This document shows positions 32,572-44,324 of a DNA stretch of 58,962 nt, piece by piece. Under the pieces are notes generated by a model. That model saw only the letters and a list, made by a program, of their open reading frames with translations, had not been told where the DNA came from and ran no database searches. Positions within the stretch are counted from its first letter, which is position 1; each line of letters opens with the position of its first letter. Source of the DNA: Tepidimonas charontis (lineage in GTDB: Bacteria > Pseudomonadota > Gammaproteobacteria > Burkholderiales > Burkholderiaceae_C); assembly GCF_007556685.1 (NCBI RefSeq), contig NZ_VJON01000013.1, positions 1 to 58,962 on the forward strand, read 5' to 3'. The position numbers and the translations under genes were made by a program.

Positions 32572-34992
32572 TCAGACGGTTGATTCGGGCACCGGCGTGG
32601 ACGCTGCCGACACCGCGGGCAGCGCCGAGGCGGTTTCGGCAGCGTCGGGCAGGCGCGACAGGCGCATGGCATTGCCGATGACGAGCAGCGAACTGGCCGC
32701 CATGCCCAGCCCCGCGGCCCACGGCGGCATCCAGCCCAGCAGGGCCAGCGGCACCGAGACGGCGTTGTAGCCCGCGGCCCACGCCAGGTTCTGGCGCACC
32801 ACGCGCAGCGTGGCGCGGGCGTGCTCCAGCACCGCCACCACGTCGGACAGGCGCGCGCTCTGCACCACGAAATCGGCGCGCGTCTGCGTCAGCGGCGCCC
32901 CGTGGCCCAGCGCAAACGACACGTCGGCACGCGCCAGCACCGGCGCGTCGTTCATGCCGTCGCCCACCATCGCCACGCGGTGGCCCTCGGCCTGCCAGCG
33001 CTGCACGGCCACGAGCTTGTCCTCGGGACTGGCACCGGCGATGACGTGCTCGATACCCAAGGGGCGCGCCACCCGCTGCGCCGCACCCAGTCGGTCGCCC
33101 GACAGCAGCCACACCTGCACGCCGAGCGCGCGCAGACGCTGCACGGCGGCACGGGCGTCGGCACGCACGCCCTCGTCGAGCACGAAGGTGGCCACCCAAC
33201 CGGCTTCGTCGGCCAGATAGGCGCAGGGCATATCCGGCACGCTGCGGCCAGCCGCCGCCAACGCGCGCTCATCCAGTCCACAGTGCGCCGCCGACCCCAG
33301 ACGCCACGTCTGGCCCTGCGGGTCGCGCGCCGTCAATCCGCGGCCAGGCGACTCTTGCACTACCCACGGGGCCTCCACCGCCCCCGCTCGCGCCACGATG
33401 GCGCGCGACACCGGGTGCAGCGAGGCCTGCGCCATGCGCGCCGCCACCTGCAGCGCGCGTGCCGCATCCCAGCCGGGACGGGTGTGCACCTCGTGGACGA
33501 CCACGCGGTCTTGGGTGAGCGTGCCGGTTTTGTCGAACACCACCGTATCGACCGCCGCCAACGCCTCGAAGGCTTGCAAGCGGCGCGTCAGCACGCCGCG
33601 CTGCGCCAGGGCGCCGGCTGCTGCCAGCATGGCTGCCGGCGTGGCCAGCGACAGCGCGCACGGGCAGGTGACGATGAGCACCGCCACCGCCGTGGCCACC
33701 GCGCGGTGTGGGTCGACCGACCACCACCCCCAAGCCGACAGCGCAGCGGCCAGCAGCACCAAGCCCAAGAACGGCGCGGCGACGCGGTCGGCCAGCCGCG
33801 CCAGGCGCGGACGCTCGGTGCTGGCCTGCTCCATCAAAGCCACGATCTGTCCGAACCGCGTCTCGCGCCCGAGCCGATCGATGCGCACCCGCACGGTGCC
33901 AGCGACGTTGTAGCTGCCGGCGACCACGCTGTCGCCCTGGCGCCGCGTCACCGGGTGCGACTCACCCGTCAATAAGGCCTCATCCACCGTGGCGGCGTCG
34001 CTAAGCACGGTGGCATCACCCGGAAAGGCTTGCCCGGCTTCGATGCGCACCACATCGCCGATCTGCAGCCGTTTGAGCGAGACACGCTCCAGCGTACCGT
34101 CGGGGCGCTCGCGTTGCACCTGCTCGGGCAGGCGGTTCATCAGGGCATCCAAGGCACCCGCCGTGCGGTCGCGCAACCGGAACTCCAGGTATCGGCCGCC
34201 CAGCAGGAAGAATACGAACATCGTCAGCGAATCGAACCAGACATCCGAACCCCATGGTCCGCCGGGCTCGAACGTGGCCAGGCTGCTGACGACGAAGGTA
34301 ACCAGAATGCCGATCGACACCGGCACGTCCATGCCGATGCGGCCCTGCCGCAGGTCGCGCCAGGCACTGGTGAAAAACGGTCCGCTGGCAAACAGCATCA
34401 CGGGCAGACTCAGCACCCACGAGGCCCAACGCAACAATTGCACGATGTCGGGGGGGATTTGCCCCGGGGTGGTGACATACTCGGGCCAGGTGTACATCAT
34501 CACCTGCATCATGCAAAAACCGGCCACGAACAGGCGCCACAGGGCTTGGCGGGTTTCTTGCACGCGGGCACTGACGGCCAGGGCGTGGCGCATCGGCAGC
34601 AGACGGTAGCCGGCACGCCCCACCGCGCGCGCCAGCTCCGACAGGCGAACGCGCGCCGGGTCCCAGCGCAACACCAGACGCCGGGTGGCGGCGTGCACCT
34701 GTGCTTCCAGCACGCCGGGCTGGGCGGCCAACGCGGCCTCCACCGCGTCGGCACAGGCGGCGCAGTACATTCCCTGCACCATCAACACCGACTCCTGCAC
34801 GGGCGCTGCGGGTCCGTCCACCGTCTGGGTGAAGTCGCGCTGCTCCAGCGGGTCATCGAGCACGCTGAAGTCGTCGTCCACCGTCAGCGGACCGCGGTGT
34901 GGGCCCCACGGCGCGGCCACGTCGTTGGTGTCCGCGCGCCGGGCTGACTCAGCCGCGCTGACACCGGGGGACGACACGTATTTTTCGGCCAT
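32572..34992 (-). CDS. ccoI: Copper-transporting P1B-type ATPase CcoI (FixI)
   Basis: An 806-residue P-type ATPase that exports copper for cbb3 assembly. The N-terminal metal-binding domain contains GMYCAACADAV (C77, C80), preceded by an unusually long acidic stretch. Eight TM helices are expected. The copper site CPC is in IVTCPCALSLATPAA, with the TGES phosphatase motif, DKTGTLTQD phosphorylation site and GDGMNDAPVL hinge. The start at 34992 lies 34 nt from a perfect FNR box shared with the divergent uspA. Confidence 0.95.
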   Translation of the reverse strand: MAEKYVSSPGVSAAESARRADTNDVAAPWGPHRGPLTVDDDFSVLDDPLEQRDFTQTVDGPAAPVQESVLMVQGMYCAACADAVEAALAAQPGVLEAQVHAATRRLVLRWDPARVRLSELARAVGRAGYRLLPMRHALAVSARVQETRQALWRLFVAGFCMMQVMMYTWPEYVTTPGQIPPDIVQLLRWASWVLSLPVMLFASGPFFTSAWRDLRQGRIGMDVPVSIGILVTFVVSSLATFEPGGPWGSDVWFDSLTMFVFFLLGGRYLEFRLRDRTAGALDALMNRLPEQVQRERPDGTLERVSLKRLQIGDVVRIEAGQAFPGDATVLSDAATVDEALLTGESHPVTRRQGDSVVAGSYNVAGTVRVRIDRLGRETRFGQIVALMEQASTERPRLARLADRVAAPFLGLVLLAAALSAWGWWSVDPHRAVATAVAVLIVTCPCALSLATPAAMLAAAGALAQRGVLTRRLQAFEALAAVDTVVFDKTGTLTQDRVVVHEVHTRPGWDAARALQVAARMAQASLHPVSRAIVARAGAVEAPWVVQESPGRGLTARDPQGQTWRLGSAAHCGLDERALAAAGRSVPDMPCAYLADEAGWVATFVLDEGVRADARAAVQRLRALGVQVWLLSGDRLGAAQRVARPLGIEHVIAGASPEDKLVAVQRWQAEGHRVAMVGDGMNDAPVLARADVSFALGHGAPLTQTRADFVVQSARLSDVVAVLEHARATLRVVRQNLAWAAGYNAVSVPLALLGWMPPWAAGLGMAASSLLVIGNAMRLSRLPDAAETASALPAVSAASTPVPESTV

Positions 34993-35026
34993 CGTGTAAC
35001 CGTAACCGATTCCAACCGATGAAGGC

Positions 35027-35040
35027 TTGACCTAGGTCAA
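35027..35040. promoter_or_regulatory. FNR box between ccoI and uspA
   Basis: TTGACCTAGGTCAA is a perfect 14-bp palindrome with FNR half-sites. It lies 34 nt upstream of ccoI and 99 nt upstream of uspA, and could control both. Confidence 0.85.
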
Positions 35041-35139
35041 GTGCCACGGCCAGTGGAGTGATAGTCTGACGGTCTGACGGGGCCGGGTCGCGTCGTGGGC
35101 ACTGGCCACACACCGCACCCATCCGTGGAGGGATTATCG

Positions 35140-35583
35140 ATGTATCAGCGCATTCTGGTGGCCACCGACGGTTCGCCGTTGTCCGAGCGCGCCGTCGAGC
35201 ATGCCTTGGCCCTGGCCGACCTCACGGGCGCCGAGGTGGTGGCGCTGCGCGTGGTACCACGCTACCCGCAAACCTTTTACGAAGGCGGCATCGCGCCGGG
35301 CACCGATGAGGTTCGGCGTATCGAGCAGCAATGGGCGGACGAAGCCCGGCAAACCGTACAGGCCGTCAAAACACTCGGCCAACAGCGTCAGGTCAAGGTC
35401 AAGCCGTTGACGGTGAAGTCCGACCTGATCGCCGAGGCCATCGTGGCGGCGGCCAAGCGCCACAAATGCGACCTGATCGTGATGGCCTCGCACGGACGGC
35501 GCGGGCTCAAGCGCCTGTTGCTGGGCAGCGAGACGCAACAGGTGCTCACGCACGCCCACGTCCCGGTGTTGGTGCTGCGCTAA
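35140..35583 (+). CDS. Universal stress protein, UspA family
   Basis: A 147-residue single-domain USP. The start at 35140 follows GGAGGGA by 6 nt. The N-terminal strand [20 protein letters not shown] and C-terminal nucleotide loop [20 protein letters not shown] (G-x2-G-x9-G-S type) indicate an ATP-binding member. USPs in FNR regulons help survival under low oxygen. The shared box with ccoI suggests that here. Confidence 0.92.
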   Translation: MYQRILVATDGSPLSERAVEHALALADLTGAEVVALRVVPRYPQTFYEGGIAPGTDEVRRIEQQWADEARQTVQAVKTLGQQRQVKVKPLTVKSDLIAEAIVAAAKRHKCDLIVMASHGRRGLKRLLLGSETQQVLTHAHVPVLVLR

Positions 35584-35741
35584 ACGATGCGTGTCTTTCG
35601 CGCGCATCGTCCGCAGCCGGGGCTGTCGCCTGCATACAGGGCGCGGTGAATAGGGGGCACTGAACGGCCCCTGGAGTGAGCGCGACGGGGGAACGTCGGG
35701 GGCCCAGCGACGGCGACACAGACCGCCACCGCGGCCCAGAC

Positions 35742-37304
35742 TCAGGCGGCGGACAGATCCATGCCGCGCCAACGCTCGCGCAGCAGGTTTTTCTGCACCT
35801 TGCCCATGGCATTGCGTGGCAGCTCGTCCACCAGCACACAGCGCTTGGGGATTTTGTAGCCGGCCAGCCGCCCGCGCAGGGCGGCCAACAGCGCATCGGG
35901 GTCGAGCGTGGCGCCGGGCTGCGCAATCACCAGCGCCAAGCCGACTTCGCCCCACTCGGGGTGCGGCACGCCGATGACCGCGCTCTCCGCGACGCCGGGG
36001 AGTTCGTTGATCGCCCCTTCGACTTCGGCCGGATAGACGTTGTAGCCGCCGCTGATCAGGACGTCTTTGCTGCGCCCGACCAAGGTCAGGTAGCCGCGCG
36101 CGTCGATGAAGCCGACGTCGCCAGTGCGAAACCAGCCGTCGGCGGTGAAGTCCTCGGCCGTTTTCTCCGGCATACGCCAGTAGCCTTGAAAGACGCTGGG
36201 GCCGCGCACCTGCACGCCGCCGACTTCGCCCGTGGGCAGGGGGCGATCCTGGGCGTCGGCAATGCGCACCTCCACCCCCGGCAGCGGGAACCCCACGGTG
36301 CCGCCGCGCCGCTCGCTTTGGCCGCCAAAGCGATCGTCCGGCCCATACGGGTTGGAGGTGAGCATGATCGTCTCGCTCATGCCGTAGCGCTCCAAGATGG
36401 TGTGTCCCGTGCGCTGCTGCCAGGCGCGAAAGGTCTCGATGAGCAGCGGCGCCGACCCCGAGATGAACAGGCGCATGTGCGCGCAGCGCTCGGGGGTGAG
36501 GTCGGATTCGCTCAACAGCCGGGTGTAGAGCGTCGGCACGCCCATGAAGACGGTGGCGCGCGGCAGCCAGTCAAGCACGAGGCGGGGATCGAATTTGGCC
36601 GCCCACAGCATGGGGCTGCCGTTGAGCAAGGCCCCATGCACTGCCACGAACAGCCCATGTACGTGAAAGATCGGCAGCACGTGGATCAAGACGTCCTGGG
36701 GCTGCCAGCCCCAGTAGGTCCGCAGCGTCTGCGCGTTGGCCAGCAGGTTGCCGTGCGTCAGCATCGCGCCTTTGCTGCGGCCGGTGGTGCCGCTGGTGTA
36801 AATGATGGAGGCCAACGCATCTCGCCCCACGGGCACGGGGGTCTGGGTATCCGCTCGGTGGGCGGCGCGCTCCAGCAGGGTTCCCTGCCGGTCGGGGCCA
36901 AGCGTGTACACCGCCTGCGCACCGGCGCGAAAGGCCAGCTTGCTCACCCAGCCGAAGCGATCGGGCGTGCAGACCACGGCCGCCGGCTCGGCGTTATCGA
37001 TGAAATAGGCGACCTCGGCGGGTTGGTAGGCGGTATTGAGCGGCACGTACACCAGCCCGGCGCGCAGCGCGGCCAGGTACAGCATCAAGGCTTCCACCGA
37101 CTTGTCCACCTGCGCCACCAACCGTGCGCCGGGCACGAGCCCACGGCCGATCAGCTCGTTGGCGAGCATCGCACTGCCGCGATCGAGGTCGCGCCAGGTA
37201 TAGACGAAGCCAGTGTCGGTCTCGATGGCCCAGGCGTCCAGCGCTGCGGGGAAGGCCGCGCGCAGTGCGTCGTACAGATTGGCGGTCGAAGCGGTGTCGG
37301 TCAT
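35742..37304 (-). CDS. AMP-forming acyl-CoA synthetase, malonyl-CoA synthetase-like
   Basis: A 520-residue ANL-superfamily ligase. It has the P-loop IIYTSGTTGRSKGAMLTHGN, LERYGMSETIMLTSNPY (A5), GWFRTGDVGFIDARGYL (A8 hinge) and the catalytic Lys near the C-terminus in PRNAMGKVQKN. Length, the RYGMSET and the N-terminus (LYDALRAAFP) match MatB-type malonyl-CoA synthetases, which activate malonate or methylmalonate. Substrate is inferred only. It follows lgt by 4 nt, so the two are one operon, and no malonate decarboxylase genes are near. Confidence 0.86.
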   Translation of the reverse strand: MTDTASTANLYDALRAAFPAALDAWAIETDTGFVYTWRDLDRGSAMLANELIGRGLVPGARLVAQVDKSVEALMLYLAALRAGLVYVPLNTAYQPAEVAYFIDNAEPAAVVCTPDRFGWVSKLAFRAGAQAVYTLGPDRQGTLLERAAHRADTQTPVPVGRDALASIIYTSGTTGRSKGAMLTHGNLLANAQTLRTYWGWQPQDVLIHVLPIFHVHGLFVAVHGALLNGSPMLWAAKFDPRLVLDWLPRATVFMGVPTLYTRLLSESDLTPERCAHMRLFISGSAPLLIETFRAWQQRTGHTILERYGMSETIMLTSNPYGPDDRFGGQSERRGGTVGFPLPGVEVRIADAQDRPLPTGEVGGVQVRGPSVFQGYWRMPEKTAEDFTADGWFRTGDVGFIDARGYLTLVGRSKDVLISGGYNVYPAEVEGAINELPGVAESAVIGVPHPEWGEVGLALVIAQPGATLDPDALLAALRGRLAGYKIPKRCVLVDELPRNAMGKVQKNLLRERWRGMDLSAA

Positions 37305-37308
37305 GGTC

Positions 37309-38118
37309 TCACTCCTGGGGGCGGTTCGACGTCTGCCGCCACGCCCAGCCCCACAGCGCCAGGCCAGCGACGATCAGTGGCATGCTCAGCCATTGGCCCA
37401 TGCTCAGATTCAGCGCCAGCAGCCCCAAGTGCGCATCCGGCTCGCGGAAAAACTCCGCCACGAAGCGAAACACCCCGTAGCCAACCAGGAAAGCCGCCGA
37501 CACCTCCCCGATGCGGCGCGGCCGACGCGCAAACAGCCACAGCAGCACGAACAACGTCAGCCCCTCCAGCAGCGCCTGGTACAACTGCGATGGATGACGT
37601 GGCAGCGGCCCAGCGGCGGGAAACACCATCGCCCACGGCAACGAGGGGTCGGCCACGCGGCCCCACAGCTCGCCGTTGATGAAGTTGCCGATGCGCCCGG
37701 CGGCCAGCCCCGCCGGCACGCATGGGGCCACGAAATCCATCACCTGCAACCACGGGCGCCGTTGGCGCCGTGCCCACAGCCACATGGCCACCAGCACCCC
37801 CAACAGGCCGCCGTGAAAGCTCATGCCGCCTTCCCAGACGGCCAACACGCGCCAGGGTTGCCCCAGGTAGGTCAGGGGTTGGTAGAACAGCACGTAGCCC
37901 AAGCGGCCGCCCACGATCACGCCCAGCACGCCCCAAAAGAGCATGTCCTCGACGTCACGCGGCTGCCAGCCCAGCCTCCGGTAGGGCTCGTGACGCAAGC
38001 GACGCTGTCCGAGCCACCAAAACAACGCGAACCCAACCAGATACATCAAGCCGTACCAATGCACGGCCAGTGGCCCGACGCGCAGCGCCACGGGGTCGAA
38101 ACCCGGGTGCATCAGCAT
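37309..38118 (-). CDS. lgt: Prolipoprotein diacylglyceryl transferase
   Basis: A 269-residue inner-membrane enzyme that lipidates the lipobox Cys of prolipoproteins. It has seven TM helices. The Lgt signature [15 protein letters not shown] and the HxxxxY block [12 protein letters not shown] are intact, as is [11 protein letters not shown]. It is the first gene of a two-gene operon with the acyl-CoA synthetase. Confidence 0.95.
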   Translation of the reverse strand: MLMHPGFDPVALRVGPLAVHWYGLMYLVGFALFWWLGQRRLRHEPYRRLGWQPRDVEDMLFWGVLGVIVGGRLGYVLFYQPLTYLGQPWRVLAVWEGGMSFHGGLLGVLVAMWLWARRQRRPWLQVMDFVAPCVPAGLAAGRIGNFINGELWGRVADPSLPWAMVFPAAGPLPRHPSQLYQALLEGLTLFVLLWLFARRPRRIGEVSAAFLVGYGVFRFVAEFFREPDAHLGLLALNLSMGQWLSMPLIVAGLALWGWAWRQTSNRPQE

Positions 38119-38217
38119 GGCGCCCCCTCCATGAGCCGGGCTTGCCAGACCACAGCACCTTCACGGACAATACACATCATTGTCATCATTTCAACCCCGA
38201 CCCATCAAGAGGCCACC

Positions 38218-38463
38218 GTGAACGAGTTCGTCGAGCGCCGTCAACATCTGGGCATCCGCGCCATTTTCGAACGTGCTTATACGTTGGCCGCGCCGTTTTT
38301 GGACCCGCAGCAGGGCATTGGCGGGCAAGCCTTGGTCCACCACGTCCCCCTCGTGTTGCGCGAGCATTTTCCCTATCTGTCGCGCGAAGAGATCTTGGTG
38401 TTGGTGCCGGCGTTGCAAACAGCGTGGCGGCTGCGCAACCGGCGCACCGCCATCGTCGATTGA
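38218..38463 (+). CDS. Conserved-looking 81-residue protein of unknown function
   Basis: An 81-codon frame starting at GTG 38218, with AAGAGG about 6 nt upstream. The sequence (FVERRQHLGIRAIFERAYTL, HHVPLVLREHFPYLSREEIL) is compact, with helix-favouring composition, and lacks the Arg/Pro bias of shadow frames. No family was recognised. It converges on ilvD with 10 nt between stops and is divergent from lgt. I think it is real, but the evidence is composition and ribosome binding site only. Confidence 0.55.
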   Translation: MNEFVERRQHLGIRAIFERAYTLAAPFLDPQQGIGGQALVHHVPLVLREHFPYLSREEILVLVPALQTAWRLRNRRTAIVD

Positions 38464-38473
38464 GGTGCCGCCC

Positions 38474-40348
38474 TCACGCACCGCCTTGCCGGGACCCAAG
38501 CGACCCCAAATCACGCACCGCGCCCTGATCGGCGGAGGTGGCCAGCAGCGCATAGGCCTTCAATGCCGACGACACCTGGCGTGGGCGCGGCGCCGCCGGC
38601 TGCCAGCCGCGCGCGTCTTGTTCGGCGCGGCGGCGCGCCAATTCGGCTTCGCCCACCAGCAGCTCGATGCGCCGGTTCGGAATGTCGATGCGGATGCGGT
38701 CGCCATCGCGCACCAGGCCGATCGGACCACCCGCTGCGGCCTCGGGCGAAACATGTCCGATCGACAGGCCCGAGGTGCCGCCGGAGAAGCGCCCATCGGT
38801 GAGCAGCGCACAGACCTTGCCCAGCCCCTTGGATTTCAGGTAGGACGTCGGATACAGCATTTCCTGCATACCGGGGCCGCCACGCGGCCCCTCGTAGCGC
38901 ACCACCACCACCTCGCCTGGCTGCACCCGGTCGCCCAGGATGTGCGCCACCGCTTCCTCCTGCGATTCGACCACGTGTGCCGGGCCTTCGAACACCAAAA
39001 TGCTTTCATCGACCCCGGCCGTTTTGACCACGCAGCCGTTGGGCGCCAGGTTGCCGGTGAGCACCGCCAGGCCGCCGTCACGCGAGTAGGCGTGCTCGAC
39101 GCTGCGGATACAACCCGCGCGACGGTCGGTGTCCAGTGACGGCCAGCGCGTGGCCTGGCTGAAGGGCGTCTGGGTGGGAATGCCCGCCGGGCCGGCGCGG
39201 TAGAAGGTCTGCACCGCCTCGGAGGGCTGGCGCATGATGTCCCAGGCGTCCAGCGCGTCCTTCAGGGTCGGGCTGTGTACCGTGGGCACATCGGTGTGCA
39301 GCAAGCCGGCGCGGTCGAGCTCACCCAAAATGCCCATGATGCCGCCGGCACGGTGCACGTCCTCGATGTGGTATCGGTTGGTGTTCGGTGCCACCTTGCA
39401 CAACTGCGGGATGCGGCGCGACAGGCGGTCGATGTCGGCCATCGTGAAGGGAATTGCGGCCTCTTTGGCCACGGCCAACAGGTGCAAGATGGTGTTGGTG
39501 GAGCCACCCATCGCGATGTCCAGCGCCATCGCGTTTTCGAAGGCTTTGAAGCCGACGGCGCGGGGCAGCACGCGATCGTCACCCTGCTCGTAGTAGCGCC
39601 GCGCCAGCTCGACGATGAGGCGCCCGGCGCGTTTGAACAGCTGCTCGCGGTCGGCATGCGTGGCCAGCAACGTGCCGTTGCCCGGCAGGCTCAGGCCGAG
39701 CGCTTCGGTCAGGCAGTTCATCGAGTTGGCGGTGAACATACCCGAGCACGACCCACAGGTTGGGCAGGCCGAGCGCTCGACTTCGGCCACGGTGGCATCG
39801 TCGACCGTGGGGTCGGCCGCCATCACCATGGCGTCCACCAGATCGAGCTTCTTGATCTGTACCGCCTGCTCACCCGGCACCGCCAGCCGCACCTTGCCCG
39901 CCTCCATCGGCCCGCCGGAGACGAACACGACCGGGATGTTGAGGCGCATCGCGGCCATCAACATGCCTGGCGTGATCTTGTCGCAGTTGGAAATGCACAC
40001 CAGCGCATCGGCGCAGTGGGCATTGACCATGTACTCGACGCTGTCGGCGATGAGCTCGCGGCTGGGCAGCGAGTACAGCATGCCGTCGTGCCCCATGGCG
40101 ATGCCATCATCCACCGCGATGGTGTTGAACTCCTTGGCCACGCCGCCGGCGGCCTCGATCTCGCGCGCCACGAGTTGCCCCAGATCCTTCAAGTGCACAT
40201 GGCCCGGCACGAACTGGGTAAACGAGTTAGCCACGGCGATGATGGGCTTGTCGAAATCGCCGTCTTTCATGCCGGTGGCGCGCCAGAGCGCGCGCGCGCC
40301 GGCCATGTTGCGGCCCTGGGTGGTAGTGCGGGAACGATAGGTAGGCAT
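38474..40348 (-). CDS. ilvD: Dihydroxy-acid dehydratase
   Basis: A 624-residue IlvD, which makes 2-keto acids for valine, leucine and isoleucine. Fe-S and Mg ligand motifs include [12 protein letters not shown] and [18 protein letters not shown], with the C-terminal [19 protein letters not shown] block. The long form with ~620 residues matches the E. coli type with an oxygen-sensitive cluster. The start at 40348 gives the standard [20 protein letters not shown]-terminus. Confidence 0.96.
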   Translation of the reverse strand: MPTYRSRTTTQGRNMAGARALWRATGMKDGDFDKPIIAVANSFTQFVPGHVHLKDLGQLVAREIEAAGGVAKEFNTIAVDDGIAMGHDGMLYSLPSRELIADSVEYMVNAHCADALVCISNCDKITPGMLMAAMRLNIPVVFVSGGPMEAGKVRLAVPGEQAVQIKKLDLVDAMVMAADPTVDDATVAEVERSACPTCGSCSGMFTANSMNCLTEALGLSLPGNGTLLATHADREQLFKRAGRLIVELARRYYEQGDDRVLPRAVGFKAFENAMALDIAMGGSTNTILHLLAVAKEAAIPFTMADIDRLSRRIPQLCKVAPNTNRYHIEDVHRAGGIMGILGELDRAGLLHTDVPTVHSPTLKDALDAWDIMRQPSEAVQTFYRAGPAGIPTQTPFSQATRWPSLDTDRRAGCIRSVEHAYSRDGGLAVLTGNLAPNGCVVKTAGVDESILVFEGPAHVVESQEEAVAHILGDRVQPGEVVVVRYEGPRGGPGMQEMLYPTSYLKSKGLGKVCALLTDGRFSGGTSGLSIGHVSPEAAAGGPIGLVRDGDRIRIDIPNRRIELLVGEAELARRRAEQDARGWQPAAPRPRQVSSALKAYALLATSADQGAVRDLGSLGSRQGGA

Positions 40349-40604
40349 GATGAGCAGCAGATCGACCAAAGAAACGCGGGAAGACGATGCACGGCGAGGG
40401 GCGCACAGATGGGACACCCGCCGCTGCCAGTCGGCGCGCGGGACGGCACACGCGCCGCGTTCGGGCGGCGCACCCCGCTATGGGGTACGCACGCGCACGA
40501 TTGTGCCAGCAACGACATCCGCCGCCACGGCCGCGTGATGGAAACACGACGCCCCGCTGTCACCCAGCCGCGCCGGCTGGGGGGCGATGGCTGGCGGCCT
40601 TACT

Positions 40605-40844
40605 TCAAACCCGAGAGGGCGGCAGCCGCAACGCACGCCGCGCCTTGGCCTCGCGTTTGGCCTTGCGGGCCGCCTCTTTCTCCATCGCCTTGCGTTGGGT
40701 GTAGCCCGACCAGTCCGCCCACCACCACCAAAGCACGGCCGCGCCGAATGGCGCCGCCACCCAGCCCCAATCCAGCCCCGCGACCGGCTCGACGCCGCCC
40801 CATTTGAGGGCCAGCAGAACCACGCCCACCAGCAAAAAGGCCAT
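40605..40844 (-). CDS. Small Trp-rich membrane protein (TIGR04438 type)
   Basis: A 79-residue protein with two short TM helices (FLLVGVVLLALKW and GWVAAPFGAAVLWWWWADW) and a very basic C-terminus (RKAMEKEAARKAKREAKARR). The tetra-Trp run and the WSGYTQRKAM block match the small Trp-rich family of Burkholderiales, whose function is unknown. The start at 40844 has AGGAGG 7 nt upstream. Confidence 0.8.
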   Translation of the reverse strand: MAFLLVGVVLLALKWGGVEPVAGLDWGWVAAPFGAAVLWWWWADWSGYTQRKAMEKEAARKAKREAKARRALRLPPSRV

Positions 40845-40985
40845 CTTCACGCCTCCTGCGCAGCGACAGGGCACGCGGCCAGCGGACGCGCAGACGCCCT
40901 CGCATCCGGGACGCTCACCCCACGTGTCGCGCGGTCTCGCCGCACGCACCTGTCTGTATCGATTGCAACAAGCTGTAAGCGACCA

Positions 40986-41015
40986 TTGTGCCCGCAATCG
41001 ACGGTCTTTTATAAT
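40986..41015 (+). promoter_or_regulatory. Putative sigma-70 promoter of the cytochrome c gene
   Basis: TATAAT at 41010-41015 is preceded, with 18 nt spacing, by TTGTGC at 40986-40991. It is 49 nt upstream of the cytochrome c start. The -10 is perfect, the -35 is weak. Confidence 0.5.
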
Positions 41016-41064
41016 CCCGCTCGACGATGCGTCGTTTTCTCTCATTTACCAGGAGGCTCACACG

Positions 41065-41370
41065 ATGAAACGCGTTCTTCTCACCATGGCGGCGCTGGCT
41101 GTCGTCAGCGGCCCCGCGTTGGCCGACGAAGCCTTGGCCAAGGCGAAAAATTGCACGGCCTGCCATGCGGTGGACAAAAAGCTCGTCGGCCCGGCGTACA
41201 AGGATATCGCCAAGAAGTACGCCGGTGATGCCAAGGCGGCCGACATGCTGGCCACCAAGATTCAAAAGGGCAGCTCGGGCGTGTGGGGCGCCGTTCCGAT
41301 GCCGGCCAACCCGCAGGTCAGCGACGCAGAGGCGAACAAGCTGGCGGCGTGGGTGCTGAGCCTGAAGTAA
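41065..41370 (+). CDS. Periplasmic monoheme cytochrome c (c551/c552 type)
   Basis: A 101-residue class I cytochrome c. The start at 41065 follows AGGAGG by 8 nt. The Sec signal peptide spans residues 1-20 (cleavage after ALA). The heme site is CTACH at 30-34, and the Met ligand lies in VPMPANPQ (M79). At ~80 residues mature it is of the c551 size, and is a plausible electron donor to the cbb3 oxidase or a nitrite reductase. A strong terminator follows. Confidence 0.93.
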   Translation: MKRVLLTMAALAVVSGPALADEALAKAKNCTACHAVDKKLVGPAYKDIAKKYAGDAKAADMLATKIQKGSSGVWGAVPMPANPQVSDAEANKLAAWVLSLK

Positions 41371-41390
41371 GGCCACGCCGGCTCAACACA

Positions 41391-41419
41391 AAAACCACGC
41401 CTGTCGGCGTGGTTTTTTT
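41391..41419 (+). terminator. Rho-independent terminator of the cytochrome c gene
   Basis: CCACGCC (41395-41401), loop TGTC and GGCGTGG (41406-41412) are followed by seven T. The A-run before the stem would let it act weakly on the other strand too. Confidence 0.92.
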
Positions 41420-41459
41420 GCGCCTCGCAGGCCGAGTGCTGCGCAGCAACGGGCCGTGT

Positions 41460-41534
41460 GGGCGCTGAGCCAGGAGCGCCCCCTGACTCGGTGGGTGCGC
41501 TCGGCACAACGGAGCCCGCGCACGGGTGGGCTCC
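41460..41534. other. Two GC hairpins between convergent cytochrome c and acs
   Basis: GGGCGCT (41460-41466) pairs with AGCGCCC (41475-41481), and GGAGCCC (41511-41517) pairs with GGGCTCC (41528-41534). Neither has a T-run. They may stop or protect the acs transcript coming from the right, or be a repeated intergenic element. Confidence 0.4.
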
Positions 41535-41555
41535 AGGGCCGGGTCGCGGCGCTCG

Positions 41556-43550
<1,995 letters not shown>

Positions 43551-43691
43551 GTTCAGGTCTCCTCAGGACAAGATAAACGATAAACGGATCTAGGACAGCC
43601 AAACACTGTGCAGGCAACGTCTGACAAGGGTCTTACGGGAGACGACTCTACAATTCGCAGGCTGTCCGTCACCGATTGATCGCTGCCTGCC

Positions 43692-44291
43692 ATGTCGACC
43701 ATCCACAAACCCATTGCTCCGCTGCCCAAACTGATCTTTGCCAGCCGCTGGCTGCAGCTGCCACTGTACATCGGGCTGATCGTGGCGCAAGCGGTCTATG
43801 TCTACCACTTCTGGGTCGAGCTGGTGCATCTGATCGAAGCGGCGTTTGGCAACACCGCCGCGTTGGACAAGCTGGTGACAAGCATCGGCTACGTGCCGGA
43901 CAAGCCGCTCGATGGCCTGAATGAGACCATCATCATGCTGGTGGTGTTGGCGCTGATCGATGTGGTGATGATCAGCAACCTGCTCATCATGGTCATCGTC
44001 GGCGGCTACGAGACCTTCGTCAGCCGTCTGCGGCTGGAAGGCCACCCGGACCAGCCCGAGTGGCTCAACCACGTCAACGCCGGTGTGCTCAAGGTCAAGC
44101 TGGCCACGGCCATCATCGGCATCAGCTCCATTCACTTGCTCAAAACCTTCATCAATGCGGCCAACTACACCGAGAAGGTGCTGTTGTGGCAAACCGTCAT
44201 CCACGGCATCTTTTTGTTGAGTGCGCTGGCCATCGCGCTGACCGAGCGCCTGATTCACCACCCCGCAAACGATAAGGCAGACACGCACTGA
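43692..44291 (+). CDS. TIGR00645/UPF0114 (YqhA) family membrane protein
   Basis: A 199-residue inner-membrane protein with four TM helices. The N-terminus [20 protein letters not shown], the middle [29 protein letters not shown] and [19 protein letters not shown] are diagnostic for the family, whose function is unknown. It lies 33 nt before the class I fumarase gene on the same strand, a pairing common in Burkholderiales. Confidence 0.92.
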   Translation: MSTIHKPIAPLPKLIFASRWLQLPLYIGLIVAQAVYVYHFWVELVHLIEAAFGNTAALDKLVTSIGYVPDKPLDGLNETIIMLVVLALIDVVMISNLLIMVIVGGYETFVSRLRLEGHPDQPEWLNHVNAGVLKVKLATAIIGISSIHLLKTFINAANYTEKVLLWQTVIHGIFLLSALAIALTERLIHHPANDKADTH

Positions 44292-44324
44292 GGGCCCGAC
44301 GTCCCGCCACACGGAAAGCCGACC

